DNA from: CABRXV01 sp900754955
GTDB lineage: Bacteria > Actinomycetota > Coriobacteriia > Coriobacteriales > Eggerthellaceae
Direction: 5' to 3'
NCBI GenBank assembly: GCA_902475005.1
Contig: CABRXV010000014.1
Location: 1 to 33,177 of the forward strand
DNA: 33,177 nucleotides
How positions within the stretch are numbered: the stretch's first letter is position 1; the number at the start of each line of letters is the position of its first letter. Positions 22,956 to 30,624 of this stretch are shown piece by piece. The translations under genes and the position numbers were made by a program. The notes under the pieces are model-generated. The model had not been told where the DNA came from. It saw nothing but the letters and a program-made list of their open reading frames with translations, and ran no database searches.

Positions 22956-23861
22956 ATGGGTTCTTACTCCGATGACTACTTCGATCACGATGACGCTCGC
23001 CGCGCCGACGACGCTGCGCCGACGCGTCCGCGTACGCGCGGTGCGCACGGCCAGGTGACGTCGCGTCCGTCGCGTGAGAGCATTCTGCAGTCGTATGCCG
23101 CGCAGGACGCGGAGCGTGCGCGCGAGGCACGCGCGTACTCTCAGGCGGTTTCGCAGGTGTATCGGGAGAGCTCGTCGCGCGCCCAGGGACGCGCCGCCAA
23201 CCGGGCGTCGCTCGCCGAGCAGGAGCGCGAACGTCGGATGCGCCGTGAGGAGGAGCTGCGCGCTGCGGCGGATCGCGGTACGCGCGCCGATGCCGCACGC
23301 GGGGCTGCGGGCGCATCGAGCGCCGATGAAGGTGCGCGCCGACCGCGTCAGCGCGTGCGCGTGGTGCCGCCGCTGTCGTCCCAGGAGAGCTACGACCGCA
23401 CGCGTTCCTCGATGGAGAACTACGAGCGTGCCCGCGCTTCCCGCGATGCGCTTTCTGATGCGCGCCGCACGCGCACGCTCGACCGCGAGGTGATCGACGG
23501 GCGCGGCAGCATCGACTCGCGCGCGTTCAACGAAACGCACGAGCTCGTAGGTTATTCGATTGACGAGCGCGACAAGCCCAAGGCGGCGGTGGATGACAGC
23601 TTCTCCGACGCGCGTTGGCATTCACGTGCTGGTCAGGGGTTCTCGCACGTACCCGACGCGGGTGCGCGCCGCGCGCCGCGTCCGCGTCCGCGGACGGGCA
23701 ACGTGGGCTTCTCGGGTGGCGTGGTGAGCGGTCGCGCCAACTACACGGCGCCGCGCTCGGGCATCCTCGGGTTTCTGGCAAGCCTGCCGCTCTTCGTGAA
23801 GATCGCCGTACCCGTGATCATCGTGCTGATCATCATCCTCATCGTGGTGATCGTGCTGTAG
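22956..23861 (+). CDS. Tail-anchored protein with a charged cytoplasmic region
   Basis: This 301-residue protein starts at the ATG preceded by AAGAGG (MGSYSDDYFDHDDARRADD). Residues about 1-255 are highly charged and low complexity: Arg, Glu, Ala and Ser dominate, with a likely coiled coil around RASLAEQERERRMRREEELR. No signal peptide is present. The last 30 residues are one transmembrane helix (FVKIAVPVIIVLIIILIVVI then VL), so the protein is predicted to be tail-anchored with its bulk in the cytoplasm. No family is recognised. A start 21 bases upstream is possible but has no SD. The gene is not part of an evident operon. Confidence 0.72.
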   Translation: MGSYSDDYFDHDDARRADDAAPTRPRTRGAHGQVTSRPSRESILQSYAAQDAERAREARAYSQAVSQVYRESSSRAQGRAANRASLAEQERERRMRREEELRAAADRGTRADAARGAAGASSADEGARRPRQRVRVVPPLSSQESYDRTRSSMENYERARASRDALSDARRTRTLDREVIDGRGSIDSRAFNETHELVGYSIDERDKPKAAVDDSFSDARWHSRAGQGFSHVPDAGARRAPRPRPRTGNVGFSGGVVSGRANYTAPRSGILGFLASLPLFVKIAVPVIIVLIIILIVVIVL

Positions 23862-24031
23862 AAACGCTTCTGCCTGTTCGTCTGCCCCGAGCGAGGTCGG
23901 GCGAGCATGGTCGCGTGCATCGTTGCTTTCCGCTGGGTTGAGCCTCGGGGCTCTGTTCCGACGTATTCGTGTGCGGTTCTGCGCATGACGGGGGCTTTGC
24001 TCGCGGAGGGCGGTTTTTCAAGAGGAAAATG

Positions 24032-24210
24032 CGCGAAAATCACCGAAGTAGGGCGTTGTGCCGTCCGTTCATGGTGACGATCGATGCGCCGTCTTCAATC
24101 ATTCTGAAAAATACCTGATCAGAAATATGCTCTTTTACGCATCAAGGACCTTGTTGCTGAATGCAAGACATGTAAGGGCGGTCGCACACCCAACTTCGGT
24201 GATTTTCGCG
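24032..24210. repeat. 179-bp element bounded by an 18-bp perfect inverted repeat
   Basis: CGCGAAAATCACCGAAGT at 24032-24049 is the exact reverse complement of ACTTCGGTGATTTTCGCG at 24193-24210, with partial extension inward. The interior is more AT-rich than its surroundings and contains no gene. It has the outline of a MITE-like non-autonomous element; no target-site duplication is obvious. Confidence 0.5.
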
Positions 24211-24217
24211 TAAAAAA

Positions 24218-24482
24218 GACGCCGCCACGCGCGCGGGAGGGGAATTGGGCTGGCGAATTGCTTCGATACGACACGCGGGATGCCGCCACGTGCGCAGGGG
24301 AGAAATGCCTACGAGAACCACCTGGGGCAGCGCAAGGAGGACGCCGTCGTGCGCGAGAGTAAGTTCGTCGACGGTATCGAGCAGGCGAAGAAGGGCGCCG
24401 TTGCGCGCGGGGAGGATCGGATGGTCGCTGACGAAGTGCGCAGAGAGGCGGACGCCGCCACGCGCGCGGGAGGGGAATTGGG
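24218..24482. repeat. 32-bp direct repeat pair with a degenerate third copy
   Basis: The sequence starting GACGCCGCCACGCGCGCGGG and ending GGGGAATTGGG occurs identically at 24218-24249 and 24451-24482. A degenerate third copy lies near 24279-24306 (ATGCCGCCACGTGCGCAGGG). The first copy starts 7 bases after the inverted-repeat element, so the repeats may be parts of one composite. Confidence 0.6.
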
Positions 24483-24485
24483 GAG

Positions 24486-24514
24486 CAATCAAACGCAACG
24501 CGAGCGTTTGATTG
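24486..24514. repeat. 11-bp perfect hairpin
   Basis: CAATCAAACGC and GCGTTTGATTG pair perfectly across a 7-base loop. It sits directly after the second 32-bp direct repeat. No T-run follows in either direction close enough to call a terminator. Confidence 0.45.
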
Positions 24515-24591
24515 TTGTGCTCGTAAAAAAGAAAGCGCAGAGGGTGGGACTGCTCGTTCGAAGGGCCGTGCCGAATCGCCTCTCAAAAGAA

Positions 24592-24635
24592 ACGCTCCCA
24601 GGGGCGACGCGAGTAAACGCGGCCCCTGGGAGCGT
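24592..24635 (-). terminator. Terminator of the fatty-acid synthesis operon
   Basis: ACGCTCCCAGGGGC (24592-24605) and GCCCCTGGGAGCGT (24622-24635) form a 14-bp perfect stem. On the minus strand it is followed by TTTCTTTT. It lies 62 bases past the stop codon of the ACC fusion gene, the last gene of the operon. A second small hairpin (24658-24682) lies between. Confidence 0.85.
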
Positions 24636-24696
24636 CTGACCCGGAGTGTTCAGCGTCCGTGGAGCGCTCTTCCAGGCTCCACGGCGTCGGAATCCC

Positions 24697-27126
24697 CTAG
24701 AACTTCGCGAAGCGCTCGTGGCGCGCGCGCATGAGCTCGTCGCCGTCGACGCCGTCGAACGCGGCGAGTGCATGGGAGATGCACGCGTGCACGTTGGCAA
24801 CCGCCTGGTCGGGGTTCACGTGCGCGGGCTGCTCGCCTTCGGAGACCACTTCGTCGATGATCCCCATGCGGTACACCTCGTCGGCGTTCATGCGCATGAC
24901 CGTGGCGGCCTCGGCGGCACGTGAGCGGTCCTTCCACAGGATGCTCGCGAAGCCCTCGGGGGAGAGCACCGAGTACACGGCGTGCTCCTGCATGGCCACG
25001 TAGTTCGACACGGCGAGCGCAAGCGCACCGCCCGAACCGCCCTCGCCGAGCAGCACGCTCACAACGGGCACGTGCAGGCCCGCCATGCCCTTGAGGTTCT
25101 CGGCGATGGCGTTGCCCTGGCCGCGCTCCTCGGCCTCGGTGCCGCAGAACGCGCCCTGCGTGTCCACGAGGCACACGATCGGACGGCCGAACTTCTCGGC
25201 CTGGCGCATGAGGCGCAGCGACTTGCGGTAGCCCTCCGGCTGCGGGCAGCCGAAGTTGCGGCGGATGCGGTCGGGCAGGTCGATGCCCTTCTCCTGGGTG
25301 ATGATGGTGACGGGCATACCGTCGATCCAGCCGAGGCCCGCCACGATGGCGCCGTCATCGCCGAACGCGCGGTCGCCGTGCAGCTCGAAGAAGCCCTCCA
25401 CCATTTCCTTCACATACGCCTGTGACGTGGGACGATGTACGTTGCGTGCGAGCTGCACGCTCTCCCATGCGCTGCCCGGCGCGGCGTTGTTGTCGATGCT
25501 CATGCCGTCGCGTCGGGCCGCGCGCTTGGCGTGACGCTCGAGGTCGCTCTTGGGATCGGGCGTGCGCAGCAAGTTCTTGAACAGGGGAATCTTGCTCGCC
25601 ATGCCGCGCAGGCCCTCAGCCTGCTGGGCGGTCTCGTTGCTCACTGTGTCGCTCTTGTACGTCTCGTCGGGCTCGAGATTGTGGTCGCGGATGTAGCGCT
25701 CGCGCGCGTCATGCGCGTGGATGACGAGCAAGCGGCGCAGGGCGTCGCGCATCTTGCCGCGCTCGATGATCGCGTCGATGAGACCGTGCTCGAGCGCGAA
25801 CTCCGCCGTCTGGAAGCCCTCGGGAAGCTCCTGCTTGATGGTGTCGCGGATTACGCGCTGGCCCGCGAAGCCGATGAGCGCGCGCGGCTCGGCGAGAATG
25901 ATGTCACCGAGCGTGGCAAACGACGCGGTGACGCCGCCGGTGGTGGGGTCGGTGATCACCGAGATGTAGAGCAGGCCCGCCTGGTCGTGGCGCTCGATCG
26001 CGCACGAAGTCTTCGCCATCTGCATGAGCGACACGAGGCCCTCCTGCATGCGCGCGCCGCCCGAAGCGCAGAAGATCACGACGGGCAGCTTGCGCTCGGT
26101 GGCGCGGTCGAACAGGCGCGTGATCTTCTCGCCCACGAGGTGTCCCATCGAGGCCATCATGAAGCTCGAGTCCATGAAGCCGATGGCGACGGGCAGCGTG
26201 CAGATGGTGCCGAAGCCCGTGCGCACGGCCTCGTGCAGGCCCGTCTTTTCGCGCAGCGCGGCGATCTTTTCGGGGTAGCCGGGGAAGTCGAGCGGGTCGA
26301 CGTCGGGCAGATCGGTGTCCCATTCCTCGAACGTGCCCTCGTCGAGGATGGTGGCGATGCGCTCGTCCGACGTCATGCGCGTGAGCGTGCCGCACACCGG
26401 GCAGGCGTAGCCGGCGTCCACGAACTTGTGCGGCTCGAAGGAGAGCTTGCACGAGCGGCAGCGCTGCCAGGCGATCGTCTCGGGGTCGACCGGCTCGCCC
26501 GCGGGGACGCATTCCGTCCAGCCGAGCGAGAGTGCGTCGAGGCTCACGGGCGTGAACACGCGCAGCCCCGCGCCGGCTGCAAGGCTGAGGAAGCGGTCGT
26601 TGTTCACGAGGTCGCGGGCGGTGTCGTAGAGGAACACGGCGCGCGCCTCGCACTCGGCGGCCGAGGTGAGCACTGCATGGATGTTGGCGAACAGCTCGCT
26701 TGAATGGCGCTCGCCCATGCGCACCGTCTCGTCGCCGATCTTGGGGAAGGGGTCGAAACGGCGGTCGCCGGTCAGCGGGGTGATCGTGTAAAGCCCCGCC
26801 TTCCGCATGGCGGGAACCACGCGGCGCGCCGTCTTGCTCGTGACGACGGCGAGCACGCGCGGCGCGTCCTCGGGATCGTCCTGCAGATCGGCGGCGATGT
26901 CCTCGAGCGTTTGCGCGACGACGGCGTGCGCGGCGCCCTCGACCACATGCTCGACGGGCGTGCCCGCCGCGGGGGCCGCTGCAGGCGGCTCTTCTTCAGC
27001 CTCGGAAGCGGCGTCGTCGGCCGGCGTCTGCTCGACGGGGATGTTCTCGACTTTGACCGTAGGGTGCTCGGCGGGACGACCCTCGTCGTTGCTGCCCTGC
27101 GCGATGTAGGTGTATGTCTTGGTCAC
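24697..27126 (-). CDS. accDA: Fused acetyl-CoA carboxylase carboxyltransferase (AccD-AccA) with N-terminal extra domain
   Basis: This 809-residue single chain carries both halves of the carboxyltransferase, which moves CO2 from carboxybiotin to acetyl-CoA to make malonyl-CoA. AccD part (about 215-500): zinc ribbon C223-x2-C226 and C242-x2-C245, GGARMQEG at 356-363 and TDPTTGGV at 392-399. AccA part (about 545-809): FFELHGDRAFGDD, QEKG, then VDTQGAFCGTEAEERGQ and GEGGSGGALAL at 694-704. Residues 1-85 are an acidic, Pro/Ala-rich linker. Residues about 89-193 look like a decayed biotin-carboxylase N-domain without the ATP-grasp part. The start is GTG with a weak SD, 18 bases after fabZ, so translation may depend on fabZ. 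accB and accC must lie elsewhere. Confidence 0.93.
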   Translation of the reverse strand: MTKTYTYIAQGSNDEGRPAEHPTVKVENIPVEQTPADDAASEAEEEPPAAAPAAGTPVEHVVEGAAHAVVAQTLEDIAADLQDDPEDAPRVLAVVTSKTARRVVPAMRKAGLYTITPLTGDRRFDPFPKIGDETVRMGERHSSELFANIHAVLTSAAECEARAVFLYDTARDLVNNDRFLSLAAGAGLRVFTPVSLDALSLGWTECVPAGEPVDPETIAWQRCRSCKLSFEPHKFVDAGYACPVCGTLTRMTSDERIATILDEGTFEEWDTDLPDVDPLDFPGYPEKIAALREKTGLHEAVRTGFGTICTLPVAIGFMDSSFMMASMGHLVGEKITRLFDRATERKLPVVIFCASGGARMQEGLVSLMQMAKTSCAIERHDQAGLLYISVITDPTTGGVTASFATLGDIILAEPRALIGFAGQRVIRDTIKQELPEGFQTAEFALEHGLIDAIIERGKMRDALRRLLVIHAHDARERYIRDHNLEPDETYKSDTVSNETAQQAEGLRGMASKIPLFKNLLRTPDPKSDLERHAKRAARRDGMSIDNNAAPGSAWESVQLARNVHRPTSQAYVKEMVEGFFELHGDRAFGDDGAIVAGLGWIDGMPVTIITQEKGIDLPDRIRRNFGCPQPEGYRKSLRLMRQAEKFGRPIVCLVDTQGAFCGTEAEERGQGNAIAENLKGMAGLHVPVVSVLLGEGGSGGALALAVSNYVAMQEHAVYSVLSPEGFASILWKDRSRAAEAATVMRMNADEVYRMGIIDEVVSEGEQPAHVNPDQAVANVHACISHALAAFDGVDGDELMRARHERFAKF

Positions 27127-27144
27127 GGGTCTGCCAATCTCGAT

Positions 27145-27600
27145 TTACTCGTCGCTCCCAGCGGCGGCGAGAACGTATTTTTGCGTTGCGGTAGCGCACA
27201 CCTTGCCGTCGACGGACGCCTTCACCTCGGCGACGCACAGGCGCCTCGACGCCTTCACGATGGTGGCCTCGAGGGTCACCGTGTCGCCGGGGAGCACCTG
27301 CTGGCGGAACTTGGCCTGGTCGATGCCGGTGAGAAAGCCGATGGCCCCCTCATCGCCGCGTGCCACGAGGATGCAGAAGGACGCCGCCTGGGCGAGCGCT
27401 TCCATGAGGATGACGCCGGGGAGCACGGGGTGCGTGGGGAAGTGCCCGGCGAACAGCGGCAGGTCGGGGTCGACGTCGAGCTCGGCCGTGATGGAGACGC
27501 CCGGCTCGCAGGCGACGACGCGCGAAACCCACACGAAGGGATCGCGGTGGGGCAGCACCGCCTCGACGGCGTCCTTCCCGCACGGATACGTGATGTCCAT
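27145..27600 (-). CDS. fabZ: 3-hydroxyacyl-ACP dehydratase
   Basis: This 151-residue hot-dog-fold dehydratase removes water from 3-hydroxyacyl-ACP to give trans-2-enoyl-ACP. The active-site helix AGHFPTHPVLPGVILMEALA carries catalytic H53 and E67. LPHRDPFVWVSRV near the N-terminus matches the usual LPHRYPFLLVDRV. The start ATG follows GGAGG, which lies directly after the fabF stop (27610), so translation is coupled. No FabA-type isomerase or FabM is evident in the window, so any route to unsaturated fatty acids is not visible here. Confidence 0.95.
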   Translation of the reverse strand: MDITYPCGKDAVEAVLPHRDPFVWVSRVVACEPGVSITAELDVDPDLPLFAGHFPTHPVLPGVILMEALAQAASFCILVARGDEGAIGFLTGIDQAKFRQQVLPGDTVTLEATIVKASRRLCVAEVKASVDGKVCATATQKYVLAAAGSDE

Positions 27601-27609
27601 GGCTCCTCC

Positions 27610-28896
27610 TTATTCCTCGTAAGGCGACAGGGCCAGCGATGCGTTGTGGCCGCCGAAGCCGAGGCTGTTGGACAGCGCTACCTTCTGCGGGTAGTTCTCG
27701 AGCGGCTCGGTCACCACGTTGACGGGGCAGGCGGGGTCGGCCTCGGCGAAGCCGCAGGTCGGCGGCACGCAGGAACGCGCCACGGAGAGCGCGCACACGA
27801 TGGCCTCGATGGCGCCCGCGGCGCCGAGGGTGTGGCCGGTCGTGCCCTTCACGGAGGTGACGGGCACCTGGCGGCCCGCCTCCTCGCCGCAGAGCGCGAG
27901 CAGTGCCTGGGACTCGGTGGAGTCGTTGGCCGGCGTGCCCGTGCCGTGTGCGTTGAGGTGCCCCAGGTCGGCAGGGGTGAAGCCGCCCTCCTCGAGCGCC
28001 TGGCGCATGGCGCGCACCACGCCCTCGCCGCTCGGCTCGGGGGCCGTCATGTGGTAGGCGTCGCCCGTGGAGCCGAAGCCTGTGACCTCGGCGATCACGT
28101 TCGCCCCGCGTGCAAGCGCATGCTCGAGCGACTCGAGTACCACAGCCCCCGCGCCCTCGCCGGCCACGAAGCCGGCGCGGCGGGCGTCGAAGGGCAGCGA
28201 GGCGCAGTGCGGGTCCTCGCTCTTCGACAGCGCGCCGAGGTTGGCGAAGCCGGCGAGGCAGATGGGGGAGATGCTCTCCTCGCAGCCGCCCGCGAGCGCC
28301 GCGTCGATGTAGCCGTGGCGAATGTCGCGCACGGCCTGCCCGATGCAGTGGGCGCCCGTGGCGCAGGCGGTCACCACGTTGAGGCACTCGCCCTTCATGC
28401 CGTAGCGGATAGCGAGGTTGCCAGCCGCGATGTTGCCGATCATCGTGGGGATGAACAGCGGGTTCACGCGCTTGGGGCCCTTCTCGGCGAGCGTGGCGAA
28501 GCCCTTCTGCAGCTCGTCGATGCCGCCGATGCCCGTGCCGAACACGCAGGCGAAGCGCGTGACGTCCTCGCCCTCCATGTCGATGCCCGCCTGAGCCATG
28601 GCCTCGTCGGACGCCACGATGGCGTACTGCACGAAGCGCTCGAAGCGGCGCGCCTCCTTCTTCGTCATGCCGTGCTCGGTGGCGTCGAAATCGCGCACCT
28701 CGCCGGCGTTGTGGACCTCGTAGTCCTCGGTGGAGAAGCGCTCGACCGGCTCGATGCAACAGCGCTTGCCCATGAGCGCGTCCCACAGCGCCTCGGTGCC
28801 GATGCCGGCGGGGGAGACAACGCCCGTGCCGGTGATGACGACGCGGTGCGTGCCGTCGGGGCGGCGCGTCTGAACGCCGTTTATCGTTTCACTCAT
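27610..28896 (-). CDS. fabF: 3-oxoacyl-ACP synthase II
   Basis: This 428-residue condensing enzyme elongates acyl-ACP with malonyl-ACP. The thiolase-fold active site is complete: C178 in TACATGAH, H317 in NAHGTGTP, K350 in SVKGTTGH and H355. A 15-residue N-terminal extension precedes the usual RVVITGTGVVSP start. It overlaps the fabG stop by four bases (ATGA), so translation is coupled. With no FabB in view, it may serve all chain lengths. Confidence 0.96.
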   Translation of the reverse strand: MSETINGVQTRRPDGTHRVVITGTGVVSPAGIGTEALWDALMGKRCCIEPVERFSTEDYEVHNAGEVRDFDATEHGMTKKEARRFERFVQYAIVASDEAMAQAGIDMEGEDVTRFACVFGTGIGGIDELQKGFATLAEKGPKRVNPLFIPTMIGNIAAGNLAIRYGMKGECLNVVTACATGAHCIGQAVRDIRHGYIDAALAGGCEESISPICLAGFANLGALSKSEDPHCASLPFDARRAGFVAGEGAGAVVLESLEHALARGANVIAEVTGFGSTGDAYHMTAPEPSGEGVVRAMRQALEEGGFTPADLGHLNAHGTGTPANDSTESQALLALCGEEAGRQVPVTSVKGTTGHTLGAAGAIEAIVCALSVARSCVPPTCGFAEADPACPVNVVTEPLENYPQKVALSNSLGFGGHNASLALSPYEE

Positions 28897-29657
28897 AGCG
28901 ACATACCTCCGTCGATGCAGATCGTCTGGCCGGTGATGTAGCCGGCCTCTTCGCTGGCCAGGAAGCGCACGAGTGCGGCGACGTCCTCGGGTTCGCCGAG
29001 GCGCTTCGAGGCGATGCGTCCCACGATGGCCTCGCGCTGTTTATCGGAGAGCGCGTCGGTCATGTCGGTCGAGATGAAGCCCGGTGCCACCGCGTTGCAG
29101 GTGATGTTGCGGGCGGCGAGCTCGCGGGCGATGGACTTGGTCAGCCCGATGACGCCCGCCTTCGACGCGGCATAGTTGGCCTGACCGGCGTTGCCCGCCA
29201 CGCCCACGACGCTGCTCATGTTGACGATGCGGCCGTAGCGCTGCTTCATCATGCGCTGCGCCGCCGCCTTGCAGCAGTTGAACGTGCCCTTGAGGTTCAC
29301 GTTGATGACGGCGTCGAAATCCTCTTCCTTCATGCGCGCGAGCAGGCCGTCACGCGTGATGCCGGCGTTGTTCACGAGCACGTCGATGCGGCCGAACGCC
29401 TCGTGCGCGGCGTCGATGAGCGCGGCGGCCTCGGCGGCGTCGGCCACGTTGGCGGCCACGGCGATGGCGCGCACCCCGTGGTCGGCCTCGAGCTCGGCGG
29501 CGAGCTCGCGCGCGGCGGGGAGGCTCGACTCGCTCGAGCAGTTCACGCACACGTCGAAGCCGGCCTCGGCCAGCGCGCACGCGACGGCGCGGCCGATGCC
29601 GCGGCTCGATCCCGTGACAACGGCGGCGCGGCGGACGGTGTCTTGTTCGTTGGTCAT
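28893..29657 (-). CDS. fabG: 3-oxoacyl-ACP reductase
   Basis: This 254-residue short-chain dehydrogenase reduces 3-oxoacyl-ACP with NADPH. The Rossmann motif TGSSRGIG (15-22), NNAG (96-99), catalytic N121, S149, Y162 and K166 (NYAASK) are all present, and the C-terminus ends ITGQTICIDGGMSL as in typical FabG. AGGAGT precedes the ATG by about six bases. It lies 25 bases after fabD and overlaps fabF by four bases, within the operon. Confidence 0.96.
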   Translation of the reverse strand: MTNEQDTVRRAAVVTGSSRGIGRAVACALAEAGFDVCVNCSSESSLPAARELAAELEADHGVRAIAVAANVADAAEAAALIDAAHEAFGRIDVLVNNAGITRDGLLARMKEEDFDAVINVNLKGTFNCCKAAAQRMMKQRYGRIVNMSSVVGVAGNAGQANYAASKAGVIGLTKSIARELAARNITCNAVAPGFISTDMTDALSDKQREAIVGRIASKRLGEPEDVAALVRFLASEEAGYITGQTICIDGGMSL

Positions 29658-29682
29658 GCTTGACTCCTGTTCAGCTGCCGGG

Positions 29683-30615
29683 TTAGCGGCCCAGAGCGTG
29701 ATCGAGGGCGGCTTTCATGTCGTCGACCGTCTCCACGCAGAAGCGCGCCGCGGAGCGGTCGATGCGCTTCACGAGGCCGGTGAGCACGCCGCCGCAACCG
29801 CATTCGATGAAGGTGTCGACGCTCTCATCGATGAGCCACTGCACGGTCTGCGCGAAGCGCACGGGGTGCGTGAGGTGCGCGATGAGGTGGTCCGCGGCGT
29901 CAGCTGCGGCGAGTGGACGGGCGTCCACGTTGCACACGAGCGGCACGCGCGCCTCGGCGAAGTCGATGTTCGCGAGAAACGCGCCGAACGGCTCGGCAGC
30001 GGGCTCCATGAGCGGGCTGTGGAAGGCGCCCGAGGTGGCGAGGATCTTCGCGCGGTGGCGCGGACGTTCGGTCCAGGCGGCCTGCACGCGCTCGATGGCC
30101 GCGCGATCGCCCGAGGCGACCACCTGGCCGGGGGAGTTGTAGTTTGCGGGAACGAGCACGTCGTCCTCGGTGCACGCGGCGCACACCTCCTCGACCTCGG
30201 CGTCGTCGCCGCCCATGAGGGCGCACATCGCGCCGTCGCGCTGCGCGGCGGCGTCGGCCATAAGGCGGGCGCGCACCTCGGCGATGCGGAAGGCATCGGC
30301 GCGGCTCGTCATGCCCGCGACGGCGAGCGCCCCGATCTGGCCGAGCGAGAAGCCGGCAACGTAGTCGGGGGTCACGCCCGCCTCCTCGAGCAGCGCCGCC
30401 TCGGCGAGCGACAGCGTGAGCATGGCGGGCTGGGCGAAAGCGGTGTCGTTGAGCTTTTCAGCAGGTGCGTTGAGGCACAGGTCGGCCACGTCGAAGCCGA
30501 AGACCTCGCTCGCCTCGGCGAACACGCGCTGCGCGGCAGGCTGCTCGATGAGGCCGGCGCCCATGCCGGGCTTCTGGGCTCCCTGGCCCGAGAGCAGAAA
30601 GGCGATCTTGCCCAT
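29683..30615 (-). CDS. fabD: Malonyl-CoA:ACP transacylase
   Basis: This 310-residue transacylase loads malonyl onto ACP. It opens with FLLSGQGAQKPGMG, has the nucleophile elbow GFSLGQ with S90, and general-base H199 in GAFHSPLM. The usual motif is GHSLGE; here the His is Phe and the Glu is Gln. These changes flank the serine, so activity or specificity might differ, but the Ser-His pair is intact. GGGAG precedes the start. It follows fabK by nine bases in the operon. Confidence 0.94.
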   Translation of the reverse strand: MGKIAFLLSGQGAQKPGMGAGLIEQPAAQRVFAEASEVFGFDVADLCLNAPAEKLNDTAFAQPAMLTLSLAEAALLEEAGVTPDYVAGFSLGQIGALAVAGMTSRADAFRIAEVRARLMADAAAQRDGAMCALMGGDDAEVEEVCAACTEDDVLVPANYNSPGQVVASGDRAAIERVQAAWTERPRHRAKILATSGAFHSPLMEPAAEPFGAFLANIDFAEARVPLVCNVDARPLAAADAADHLIAHLTHPVRFAQTVQWLIDESVDTFIECGCGGVLTGLVKRIDRSAARFCVETVDDMKAALDHALGR

Positions 30616-30624
30616 GGCGGCTCC

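Larger units (their letters stand above)
23862..24696. other. 835-base intergenic region rich in repeats
   Basis: No gene is supported. The interval contains an 18-bp inverted repeat pair (24032-24049 with 24193-24210), a 32-bp direct repeat (24218-24249 and 24451-24482), an 11-bp perfect hairpin (24486-24514) and the terminator of the fatty-acid operon (24592-24635). Bases 24311-24450 show some codon-like G/C periodicity on both strands and could be a decayed gene, but no start, family or ribosome-binding site supports one. Confidence 0.7.

Noticed and set aside
24280..24639. Plus-strand frame of 119 codons in the repeat-rich intergenic region
   Set aside because: Its start lies in a repeat, its end runs through the fatty-acid terminator and there is no ribosome-binding site. 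Only the middle has coding-like bias, so at most a remnant is possible.
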